Source of the DNA: Sarcocystis neurona | Lineage: Eukaryota; Apicomplexa; Conoidasida; Eucoccidiorida; Sarcocystidae | Reading direction: 5' to 3' | Assembly (NCBI GenBank): GCA_000727475.1 | Contig: KL647314.1 | Span: forward strand, 1,660,057-1,724,056 | DNA: 64,000 nucleotides | In this document: positions 36,001 through 46,726 of the stretch, piece after piece | Position numbering within the stretch: position 1 is the first letter of the stretch | How the letters are laid out: every line of letters begins with the position of its first letter | Translations under genes and position numbers: made by a program | Notes under the pieces: model-generated | What the model was told of the DNA's origin: nothing | The model's database searches: none | What the model saw: only the letters and a program-made list of their open reading frames with translations

Positions 36001-39000
36001 TTTAGATATTACACGTATAGAAAGCCGGTGTCACACAGTCACCTCACGGCTTCGAGAGGCACAAAATCTCCAAGGCCGCCCCTACGAGACAAGCGTACGA
36101 AGGTGGCCTGTGTGTACTTAGAGCAGGGCAAATACATACAAAATGTTTGTGAACAGGTATATTAGCTGCTGCTATGACTCTTCTTGTTTGTTTACGGGTG
36201 GTTCCCTATGGCTATCCTGCGTCGTGCATAAGCTGAGTTTAGACAGTATTAGGCCTTCATCGTGTGCCGTCGACTGTTCGCTACGTTTGCTCCACAGCGC
36301 CGACGCATGTTGCAAGGCGCTCACTTCCGCATTATTAAAGCCTCTATCCAACGTACGGCTGAACTACAAGTAGCCACGGGCGCTCCTCACACGCATCCAT
36401 CCCGTGCAAAACCTAAACACATGTACAGAGTCAACACACGACAAATCTTGGCGTCGCTACGCGTCGATGGAGAAAAATGTATGTGCTGGTGGTGCCCACG
36501 TGTCGATCTGGTCGGAGGACAGGTTACACTCCTTAGTGGACACAGGAATGACCCAACAAAGCGACTGGAAGGCACCGTGTGCCATGCGTACGCCGCCTGC
36601 CGCGCTCACTAGAAGGTCCTTCCGACGTTATCAATTCGTGCAGGAACATCGACGTAAACAGCAACAGCGACGCTGCAGAAGCCAGCCGTTGCTACACTGT
36701 ATGCAACCAGCACTTTGTCTGGAGGATGTCGCAAAGGATGCAACGTGGTAGAATGCTTCTGCCTATGCGCCTCTCGCACCTATAACAGAGACCTGTATCA
36801 GTACATCCGCAGCTGCACACGTACGTCCAAATACTAGGAGCACGTCAAATCGGTGAGATACACCAGGTGCCTTTGCAGGCTTCTGAGGAAGGGTAACAGG
36901 TGCGTGAGGTCTTTCTGCAGCTGCACGCCGCTGTTACGTCTCTCTCAAAATTACCCATAAGAAACGATGACACTTCCAAGCTCAGTGGTGCTGTCGTCCG
37001 ATGGAGACGAGAGTAACTGAGGAAGCGGTCAGGAATCCTGTTTCGCCTCTCCCCCCCGCGGTGCTGACTAGATTCCTGCGGTAGTAAAAGTAGCGGCAGC
37101 GAAGGAAGCGTAAACGGCAGACGGTCTTCGTACGTGAGTGTGAAAGGCTGACGGGCTCCACGGGTAAGAATAGCGACAGTAAAGGAGGCCTGAATGGATG
37201 ACGGTCTACCTACCGTAACTGTGAAAGGCTGGTGGTCTTATTTCGACGCGTGAAGCGGCAATGAACGAGTATCCTAGGGGCACTGCAGTTGATGAAACAG
37301 AGCCAGAAATGTTCTACCGTGTCGGCGCTTGCACGTCGCCGGATAGCGATAGAGGCGGCAGCTGTGGAGAACAACAGACACACTCGCTCACTAACAAAAT
37401 AAACGCTTACCCATAGAAAAGACTCTATCGCCTCTTTCCGACGAACGCAGTGCACGCACTCTTAGCACTTGTCACTGCGGTTGTTGCTTTACGTCTCGGG
37501 TAACAGAGTTTTATGTTGAAAAGTCACGGGCCTTGTGTTTAAAAGGTAAGCTGCACGCGTGCTCCTCTTCTGTTGGGGCTGTCACTTGAGTCCTCTGGAG
37601 AACTGCTAGAGTCAATCACCAACAACAGGCTCCCCATGGTAGACATTCTCTCTATGCGCACATATATACATACCGTCTTTTTGTATACTACTAAATGCTT
37701 CATCTGCAAGCTTGTCTGCTCAGATCAACAACCTGTATACATTGATACGCAGACCAGGGAAAGCCCTTCTACAACAGCGACCACGACATTTTTCAGTGTG
37801 CATGTGCTTTTGTTGAAGGTTATTAGTATAAGGGTAATTGGTAGAGTCTACGAACGCTTAGATGGGGCCCTGAGGCTGCTACATGTAGAAGCAGGCAGTT
37901 AATACGACAGATGGTGTCGAATTATGAGCGTTTCATCTGTGAGACCGTGTATGTATGTGCGTGTATACGTCTATTTTATATATATATCTATATCTTTGAA
38001 TCCAGAAAGCGCGACACGCAAAACCCGGAACACAGTCTTGTTTGTAGAAGCGAACCAAACAAGCAAGTTTGAGGATTATCGGGCACCTGTTTACGTTGAG
38101 GAGCAGGTGAAAGGTGATATTTGTTCGACGGCGTATTAGTCGTCCCACAGATGCACTTCAGGTAACAAAAGAGACGTTAGCGTGTGAACACGCATACGCG
38201 CCTGAGAGAGAGTCGAAAACGAGCGCAAATTACGCAGACGACATGACACACAAAGACGTAATGACAGTGTGTTTCTGACAAGACTCTACACGAACTACTA
38301 ACGGGGAAACCTACCGATGGGGATTGGGTGAATGCGTCCGTAAGCGTGCGAAAGGTCTACACCCGGCTCCTCTTTGGGCTACGTATGGCACTGCGCAAAA
38401 TCCTACAAGGGACAAGAGCGCGCGTCACTGGGATTGGTCGTACAGTACGTAATTTTGTCCCTTACTCACGGCGCACCAGCTTGCAGGAACGGTACACTCA
38501 TCTTCACATACACACTTGGTGCTCGTGAAGAAAGAAAGGACTTCGTCAATTACAATAGTGAAACCTCTTCTGACCCCTTGGTGTGAAGGCTCTCCTCATT
38601 TATGCAGTGTCTTCTGCTTTTCAGGAACAGACGGCTGAGTGACTCAAAGCACGGGATCTGTACGACGATGGGGTAGAACGACAGACGATAAGAGCAGCCA
38701 CAGATGAAGAGCACCACATCTGGGTGCCAGCCGGCGGGACCAGACACCGCAGTTTCACAAGACAAAGCATTATTTATCTCTCATTCGCTGCGGAAGTAGG
38801 GTGGCACTGCGTTCCTTTCGCTGCAAATGCAGCTGAACAAGCGGCATCACGCAGACCACTTTGTTAGTAAGCATTACGAATCGACTTTGCGTCTGGGCTT
38901 ATGTTGCCCGGTACAAGCGCATGTGTGTGTGCACACTTGATCAACAAAGCACTTGTGTATACACTGCTTAGAGTATCTATACGTATCTACCGCGCTAGGC

Positions 39001-39681
39001 TGCACCATCGACTGAGAGCGACCTGTAATTTAAGGGCTACGCGCACGGGGATCCATGCCATTCTCCCAACCACATGCCACTCGTGACTTAAGCCTACGTC
39101 AGGGAACAGCAACGGCGCTGCTCGTCTGCTCTACCGCATCCAATTTAAGTTACCCATTAATGTCCAATCTATTCTGGTGAAGCGCGTACGCCTTCAAGGT
39201 GAAATGCGCCATCTACCGCTCCTCTACTCGAAGAGGACTCATCCTATCGAATTTTACAGCGTGGCGATCAACAAGATTCTACAGAATCGGCCGGCATCTA
39301 TGGCAGTATCCGGCGTGTCTACCCAGAATTCGACCAATTTCAGCATGTGATTTTGATTTCCGAATTGTCCAGCGTTATCCTTGCGGCTCTTTAGGTAACC
39401 ACAACAACAGAGCGTCGTATACCTTGCAGGAATGCGTTCGGTGGACAAACTCGGGCTTGTGGTCGTCTTGCGCGTTTTCAGGCAGCCCCCCTACTGGCCA
39501 CTCGACTCACAGCTTCCCTCAGGTTTTCGCATTCTTCCCCCGCCACTTCTTGCCGGCACTCGATCACTTAACCATTCTAGTAATCGGACCGCCTCTACTG
39601 ACGTCGAAACGCTTGGCCTCTGGCAGTAGCCCTCGCTTCTCGAACACGAGCCACGTAACGATTTGACACTTTACTGGTTTC
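33020..39681. other. Repeat-poor segment, no confident gene
   Basis: From about 33 kb the triplet and microsatellite load falls sharply. Frames of up to 161 codons exist (34666-35151 plus, starting near ATG 34660) but have no signal peptide, domain or splice support. A plus-strand frame at about 39230-39395 reads protein-like (ILQRGDQQDSTESAGIYGSI) without a start, possibly an exon or gene remnant. One tandem duplication is listed separately. Confidence 0.4.
37080..37245 (+). repeat. Old tandem duplication, about 81-bp unit
   Basis: 37080-37160 and 37161-37245 align end to end. Shared blocks are TAGCGRCAGYRAAGGAR, GACGGTCT and GTGAAAGGCTG. The copies differ at many positions. This is one of few repeats in the repeat-poor segment. 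Confidence 0.7.
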
Positions 39682-40980
39682 TCAACTGTTCAACATGACA
39701 CGTCGGAAGGGCCTGGGCTTCCGGATTGGGCTGGGGGTGAGGGGATTTCCACGTCTACTCGATCGAGCTACTGGATTTGAAGTAGCTAAAACCTCATCAT
39801 CGTCATCTGTCTGGGTACTAGCATCAGCAAAGTCCACGGCAAGAGCTGCTGGAGTTGAAGTAGTAAAGATCGCATCAGCTTCATCTGTCTGCGTACTGGC
39901 ATCGGAAAAGGCAGCGATGCTCCCAGATTCCCCCACAGCAGCAAAACCAGTCTCAGACCTATCGGGGGAATCTTCGGGTGCACCATTGTTCCCAAGACCA
40001 TCTTGATCAGGGAGATCCGCAGTACCATTTGTCGAGATCGGTTTAGGGCGATTTGCCCTTGGCGGCTTTACAGGACTCCGCAGGCGCTTTCGTGGTGCAG
40101 GGACAGGGAAGGGCGTAGCACCGGATGAGCGCACAGGGGGTGCTTCCAACGGTGATGCAGGCGACTCACTAGATTGTGTCAGGTATTCGTTATCAGCTTC
40201 ATCAGACCTTGTCGCGCTACTGCCCTCATTTGCAGAATCTGAAGACAAAGACACGCTGGATTGCTCAGGAGGGCACAGCACGAGTTTTCTGACCACTCTT
40301 TCCCCTCCAGGCTCCCTGTATAGCGAGCGGATGCCGCCAGGTGTGGTATTGTCCCACTCCGCTTCAGGCACATCAGGCTCTGTTGAATAGCCTTCCGAAG
40401 ACGTGGGTGGATGTCTCCTTAATAGAATATAGAAGCGTGATACTTCCTGGGGTCTGGATGCAGAAGACGGTTCCTGTTTGTTGCTAGACAGATCGCCCTC
40501 TGCTACGTGACCTGTGTCTGTATCGAGGGGGTTCTCCGTCGGTTCCTCGTTGTATCGCTTCTTGTAATCGATATCCACGGTATCGGTTTCAAGCTGGCTA
40601 TCGCAGTCTTGCCCGTTACAGCTGCTCCGAGGGCTGCGGCAGAAGCTGCTGCTGTCCGTGTCGTCGCCTATGTCGCTGGGTACCCAACAGTAACTACGGA
40701 GACTCACGGGTGAACTGCTGCACAAAGTGTCGTCATTCTCATCGTTGCGTGTGCCCCGCCTCCGTCCACCACCGTTCTCGTAACTCCACTGCAAGGCCAG
40801 GCGCTTCGCATCTGAATTCAGCTTCGCAGCGGACTCCACATCGTATGTCACAGTCGGGCTTTCGGGAATGTCTTCATCCAAGAAGACGTCACTGTCACTA
40901 CTGTCCCATGATAATTCCGCGGCTTTGCACGACAGTACTGCCGTCGCTGTGGCCCAGAGAGGAATCACCAGGAATCGCAT
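39682..40980 (-). CDS. 432-aa predicted secreted, acidic, disordered protein; unknown function
   Basis: A single 433-codon frame from ATG 40980 to a stop at 39682. The first 21 residues (MRFLVIPLWATATAVLSCKA) have the shape of a signal peptide: a basic start, a hydrophobic core and a small-residue cleavage region. No other membrane segment is visible. The rest is rich in Ser, Asp, Glu, Pro and Thr and likely disordered, with a possible short strand-rich patch at about 180-235 (SRFYILLRRHPP, later RVVRKLVLCPP). It has a Pro/Arg/Lys stretch (KRLRSPVKPPRANRPKP) and two tandem copies of a 26-residue unit containing DASTQTD near the C-terminus, then a basic tail (PRPFRRVMLNS). The features fit an exported or organelle (rhoptry/dense-granule type) protein of a coccidian, but no named family is recognised. 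It is intronless and lies in the repeat-poor segment. Confidence 0.75.
   Translation of the reverse strand: MRFLVIPLWATATAVLSCKAAELSWDSSDSDVFLDEDIPESPTVTYDVESAAKLNSDAKRLALQWSYENGGGRRRGTRNDENDDTLCSSSPVSLRSYCWVPSDIGDDTDSSSFCRSPRSSCNGQDCDSQLETDTVDIDYKKRYNEEPTENPLDTDTGHVAEGDLSSNKQEPSSASRPQEVSRFYILLRRHPPTSSEGYSTEPDVPEAEWDNTTPGGIRSLYREPGGERVVRKLVLCPPEQSSVSLSSDSANEGSSATRSDEADNEYLTQSSESPASPLEAPPVRSSGATPFPVPAPRKRLRSPVKPPRANRPKPISTNGTADLPDQDGLGNNGAPEDSPDRSETGFAAVGESGSIAAFSDASTQTDEADAIFTTSTPAALAVDFADASTQTDDDDEVLATSNPVARSSRRGNPLTPSPIRKPRPFRRVMLNS
39779..39912 (-). repeat. Two in-frame 78-bp repeats in the secreted-protein gene
   Basis: 39779-39834 and 39857-39910 match with a 78-base period. They encode successive copies of (S/A)DASTQTD..(D/A)..(F/L)ATS-type sequence in the 432-aa protein. 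Confidence 0.85.
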
Positions 40981-43360
40981 CCTTCCTTGTCTTAACTTCT
41001 GCGTCTCAACCCTTACGCTAGAGAACTGAAGTCACCCACTTTCAGATACAGTAGTTATGTAGAGCGACGGTGGAGAACCTCCCTACCTGGGGCCAGTTGG
41101 AAACTTGTCGTGTTGTGTATTCAAACGAGACATATGTGGTCAGTCAAACACGTAGGGCTTGGGCGCTTCAACTCTACGATGACGGACGTTTGAACCGAAA
41201 TACACGCTGCAGCAGTTCCCGTGTCCTACCAACGAAAACGCGAAATTCATTTTCTGATCGGTGTGCTCGCCGTCCCTACTGCGGTGTGTGCCCCCTGTTG
41301 TCTCTAAAGGGAAGGACCAATGAGACCCAATGCACATGATGCTTTTCGACTATCATGACCCCGACACACCAGGTAGCACAGCGTCGCATCGAGCCCTCGA
41401 TGGCCGGAGGGTGCAGGCGTCTCAGACGCGTCTCTTAATGTCTCTGCGAATAGGTTAGCTTCCTATGCTAAGTGGTTTGCAACTTGCGCAACGTCTGATT
41501 TCGTTGGAGCATGTGCTAAGTTATTTTGGGACCATTCAGCCCCTACTTTAGAAAAAGAAACCAACCTTCGTCAGCTGGACTAGCAGCCCCGCGTGTGCTT
41601 CCCTATTACCGTTGTGCTAGTCGTGATATCTTCAGAACTCTTGAGGCGTCGCTCCACCCGCCGTCGCGGGGTGACCCCGTAGAAGAGCTGGTATTATTCG
41701 CGAATTAGTTCCGAGTGTAGGGGCCACAGGGGGACTCCTGACCCACCTAGGCAGCTTGGTCGTACCACTCCCGTTGGATAGGACATCCACTTTCCTGACA
41801 CCACGTATGACCAGCGGAACAGTATTCGACGCTAACTGCTAGAGTGAGAAACGGAGGACGCCCCATTTTGTTAGACAAAGTCCCGAGAAAATGAGAATGC
41901 CTCGCAGCTCCAGTACTAGCTGTGTGGCATACGGTAGTGTGGTGAGCGCACAAGCTTTGGGGCCGGAAGAAGGCTGCACACCTACATGTGTCGTCAAAGT
42001 GTGTAGCGAATAAAGCACGCTTTTCACTGGTTCGCACTTTGCATTACTGAGGAGTGCGTAGAGTGCGCCACTGTTTAGTGGCGGAGTCGAATGTTTACGT
42101 ATGCCGCGAGTCCTCCATTGCTGATTTCAACGCACCGCCTGAGTGCGGAAGTTACTGCCTATTTTTGTTACTTGTACAGGGAAGTTGGGACCTCCGTCTT
42201 CGCTTGTACTCACAGCGCTCCGGAGCACAGCATACTTTGTGAATTGTAGCTCTGCATGTGTACGCGTCTATGTGGGCACACAATGCAGGTAGATCTCTGA
42301 TTCGGTGTCGCACAGTACTCTCACAGTAGAAGGGTCTATGCAAAAGGAAAAATGCTGGCGAAGCCGTCTTGTCTTGGGGTGGATTAAAGAGCTGATGTAG
42401 CTCTCTATAGTTTACTACTCAAGTCTCCATTATCGATCTTGCATTGACTTCAGATCTGAATTTCAACAATTTAAATTCCAAAGAATTGGGGGGAACACGA
42501 GCGAAATTTGATACACAGCTCCGTAAACGTTGTAGAAACACTCACGTATGCGGGTCATGCAGAAATGCTGATGATTCATTCAGGTAGGAAGGCCCGGACT
42601 CCCGTGACATGGACCGACGATGTGGCCCTCCATACTACACAACAAGCGGCGTAGAAGAATCACGACCCAAAGGTCGGTTTCGCGTGTAGACTGAAAACAC
42701 CGCAGCTATCAATGGGAGCGAAGAGCTGAGTCAGGAGAGACAATCGCATGTGTCAAGGGACGATACACACGAACAGAACCTACTTTCGCAGTGACGTGCC
42801 TCGAGTCTGCTACTTGTAAGCGCCCCGTTTAGTATATAGTGGATGTGCGGATAAGTGCGTATACGAAGGTCCTCCCATTACCATAAACGAAGCCACGTGG
42901 TTTGGTGTGCTCACATCAACCACAGGAGTCGCGGAGATGCACTACCGCAGAAACCCCTACTGGATGGTGTATCCGGCGCGAGATACTATGTGATAACCGC
43001 CACCAAACACACATCAAGATTGACGACTGAAGTCGTGCCCAGTACACAGTACAACGTAAACTCTTGGATTTCGTAGGGGCGCTACGAAGCAACAAATCCG
43101 GCTCATAACAATGCTTACCACGGATATAGTTATAACCTAGCACAGGGCCGTGGAATACAGCGAAGTGGTAGTCATCGTGAAGCGAGCAGGAGACTCCTAG
43201 TACAGACGCACGCCCAAGTGGGCTCAAATGGACTTTCTAGAAGTGTTTCTGCCACGTTGCACTGTACGCGGACTCCGAATCATTTGTGTGCGGAAAGCTG
43301 TGTGACTGCGCCCTACTACAGATTTCTTTGGTTGATACCGCAGTCTCTTCTCATACATAT

Positions 43361-43640
43361 GTAAGGATATGCATTAACCTGTGTAGCTTTGTTTGACGTT
43401 GGTGTGTGGTCATGCTGAGGAGAGCCAGCCACAATTTCCGGGTTGTGTCCTGGTCCGTCCGAACCCCAACCACCGTCGTGTACCCCGACACGCAGCGTCC
43501 TTTTTTATACCTTAGTAGGGACGTGCATTAACGTTTGTGGGCTTGTTTGACGTTGCTGCTTCTTTTGGTTTGTGTTCAAGGTGAGGAGAGCCAGCCGTAA
43601 TATCCAGGTTGTGCCTGGGTCAAAGACCGTCGTGTGGCCT
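43361..43640 (+). repeat. Diverged direct duplication, about 125-bp unit
   Basis: 43361-43490 and 43515-43640 share GTGCATTAACSTKTGT, TTGTTTGACGTTG, GAGGAGAGCCAGCC, GGTTGTG and CCGTCGTGT in the same order. The second copy has a short insertion after TTGACGTTG. Confidence 0.75.
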
Positions 43641-44405
43641 GAATTCGTTCACGCATTTACAACACACAGGTAGCTGCTGCGCGTTAAGATGGCAGTACTG
43701 AGTACAGCGGCTTGATAGAACAGGTACGGTGTTCCTGCGGGCAGGAAAATGCTGCCTAGGCCGGCAACGGGAACTTAAGAAGTGTTGGGCGGAGGCCTCA
43801 TGTAAGAACATCTTTCTAGCGCCAGCCATTCCCGCATCAGGGCATGGATGGAAGCGCACCGGTATGTGTGTATACCAGCTGCACGCATTTAGAACAGAAG
43901 CGATAAGTCTTAAAGGATATTGACGGAGATCCCGTACTCTATCCCTTAACCTTGCTGCAGTCGTGAGCGTTTGAAGTACATACCATTTTTAGCGTACACT
44001 AGCGGTGTATCTAGTACAGACCATTCAGCCACATCACGCAGAAAATACGCGGTGGGGAACGTGCAAGTCATCAGAAAGCGCTGCAAAATTGAAGAGGACA
44101 CGGCAACGTGTGAAGAGCGTTTGCCGCCGTGCCATCCCAGGAGTTATACTTTCTTGGGCGCGTGGGGGGTTCGTACAGGACACAACCGCAGACACGCATA
44201 TCTGCGGGCACCGGCGCATATATACACGCAGACACATACGGAATAGTGGCGACCTGTACTGTCCATTGACTGTGAATTAGCAACTTGATAGGGTGCAGAC
44301 TGCGGGGGAACGTTGGACGTCAAGGTCGCACACACAGTTGGGGCACTGACGTGCATATCACCACCACCATGCATTCTGCCCTTTTCCGCAGCGACTCCTC
44401 AGTAA

Positions 44406-44469
44406 AATTTCGCCTTTAATATGTCCCACATTGTAGACGCGAGGTGTGGGACATATTAAAGGCGAAATT
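44406..44469. repeat. Perfect inverted repeat: two 25-bp arms, 14-base loop
   Basis: The left arm 44406-44430 (starting AATTTCGCCTTTAATATG) is exactly complementary to the right arm 44445-44469; the loop is TTGTAGACGCGAGG. Matching stops one base outside on each side. No gene is called across it. As DNA or RNA it could form a stable hairpin. Confidence 0.95.
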
Positions 44470-46233
44470 GTTCAGTGGCTCACGATACGCTGCCGAAATG
44501 GGCTGTGTGAACCGGTGCACGCTCACAGCAGTAAACTCGATGGAAGAGGCTGCCCTACGTTCCTACAGTTGTATCAGTATAGCGGTTTATATCGTGTGTG
44601 AGAACAATTTCAAGCAAGTCAGTCGGTTGAATGCTCTGCACGCACATATACATGCATACATATATGTGAATACTGTGTATCGATGACAGTGCTGGTAGTT
44701 CAGAACCACTGAAGACAGCCGCTAGCGCAAAGTGGCAGTCAACAAATGTAGCAGCGGGCCGGATCCTACGAAGAGTCGTCAGTGCTGCTGAATGGCATCT
44801 AGATGGTCGCCTTCGTCGGGGCGGAGCGCCGCGGCAGGTAAAGGGGTTGCTAAGAAGCCGGGTTGATAACACCTGGCTGCGGTAGTCATGTGAATTCGAC
44901 TGGATGCAGACAGTTAAGACGACGTCGATACTGGTTCGCGGTAATGATTCTCGTGTAGTACTGTTTTTTTCACTCGCATGTATCTATGAGTAAGGCAAGT
45001 ACATGGTTTAAAGTCCCACGCATCCTTCCGTGGCCACACACGTGCACTCGGCAGGTTGAATTGAGTATCCTCCTATCTAGTGACGGTGCCAGCGATTGTC
45101 TGGTGCGATGGTTGACACTGTCGAAGCGGCTCACCTCTCTGATTGACTTGCGCTCGTGGAAACTTGTTCTGTGCCAAAAAAAAGGGTGAGAAACCCCCCA
45201 AATCGGAAAGGTAGTTTAACATCTGCTGAATGGTGAAGAGTGGGACTAAAGGGACGATCGCATTTTAGTTCCATGTTGAGACGTGCTTTTCCATTTGGAC
45301 TTTTGTACTCATGGTGAATGGACTACAACGGGAAGAAGTCTGCTAGACAGTGGAGAAAGAAGCTTAGGCTGTCCGCTTTTGATTAGTCGACTCAGTCTTC
45401 CCGCAATGTGCTGCGGAGTAGAATCAATGGAGATCAGGACATGTTTGCCTTTCCCTGCACAAGTATTAACCCCACAAAAAACTAATGGACGTAAAAATAC
45501 TGAGGCAGCACCACGGCTTGGTCACGTGCTGTCTTTCATGTTGTGGAGAGCGACTGCATGGTACTTTCTGCCGTAACACCGCGATGGATAGATGACAGCG
45601 TCGTACGGGGACAAGATAATTCATGGATCACACCGGACATTTTGGATGTAAAGGAATGCATCTGGAAGCCGCGGTACGTTCCTTCTTACCACTGTGCCTG
45701 GGGCGAGTTCTCAAGAGAGCTGTTTCCTGAGCTACCTGCAGTCAACGGCTGAAGCTCAGACACGCATGTAGGTGTGTGACGGCGCGTTCCTACGTACGTG
45801 TCCTATAAAAGATGTTAGCACAGTTAGCCATTTGACGCTATACCACGCAAAGCTTTACGTTGTCTCCTAGTGGTGGCCTGTACTATTCAGTGCCTACCAA
45901 TCACAAACGTTAACCTTACATTCCGTTGCGAGACAATTTTGTAGCACATTTGCCTGAATTACGCAGATCGACCCTTGCTTTGCCGCAACGGTAGCCCCTG
46001 TACAGTATGTTGCATCTTTCCGTAACGCTGTGTTCGGTTTCTCCGAATTTTCGTGTACACTTTGAAACATCAAACCCGTGAATAATGTTGGATTCCATCG
46101 GAGGCTTGTCGTCACCAACAAGCTGACAGTTTCATACTTTATGCTTTCCAACGCTGGTGTTCCCATGGATCACGGGGCCTTCTCTTCTTCCATTGGTTCC
46201 AACACCACTCTTGGCGCTTCCTTGGCTTCCTGC

Positions 46234-46726
46234 TCAAAGTGCTCCGGCCGCCGACCCACTTTGTTGCAGCTTGTCCAGTGACCACATGAAAAAGTAGGTG
46301 TCTTTCGTTTCAGCACTCTCTAACGAGAACACCAGAACTGGTTTTCCGCGCCTATTGGGCCACAAAGTGCTTCCCACGGTTGCGTCGTGTAAGCCTGCGT
46401 CCGGATCACTATCCTCTTGTGGTACTGTGCTGCTTGGCTGTGTCAGTTTTTCTGCGGCCGACGTGGACTCTCGCGAGACTTCTTCCGACTCAGACGATTC
46501 TTCGGAAGCACTCGGACTGTCACGCCGCCGTGCTTGACCTGTGGAAAAAGATGATCCACCCGCGCCAACGTGGCAAACTAAAAAAAGACACCTTAACTCT
46601 CGTACTGTCAACTGGAGCAGAGGAGAAAATGGGCGTGCAAGAACGGAAATGAAGCGTGAAGACGGTGCCACGCAGGGCAGCGACGCACAAACCACTGGCC
46701 TTCACCGTCGCCGTAATAGTTGACAT
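46234..46726 (-). CDS. Small two-exon gene, about 141-aa Ser/Glu-rich protein, possibly secreted
   Basis: Exon 1 is 46726-46606 (phase 1, donor GTACGA). Exon 2 is 46538-46234 (acceptor CATCTTTTTCCACAG). The 67-bp intron is short, but its acceptor is strong and the phases agree. Residues 1-36 (MSTITATVKASGLCVAALRG then a hydrophobic run) could be a signal peptide or anchor. Exon 2 has an acidic Ser/Glu stretch (SASEESSESEEVSRESTSAA) followed by a folded-looking part (GKPVLVFSLESAETKDTYFF). In frame it ends LQQSGSAAGAL. A neighbouring frame stays protein-like for another 30 codons (RPEHFEQEAKEAPRVVLEP), so a frameshift or missed splice near 46260 is possible. The style is like the secreted protein at 39682-40980, but homology is not shown. 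Confidence 0.45.

Larger units (their letters stand above)
40981..46233. other. Repeat-poor segment, no confident gene
   Basis: Only short open frames without splice or domain support. It contains a diverged direct duplication and a perfect 25-bp inverted repeat, listed separately. The first few hundred bases should include the promoter of the minus-strand gene starting at 40980; no clear motif was found. Confidence 0.4.

Noticed and set aside
39230..39395. Protein-like frame downstream of the 432-aa gene, possible retroelement
   Set aside because: No reverse-transcriptase, integrase or other element motif is visible, there is no start codon, and it ends in a stop after about 54 codons.
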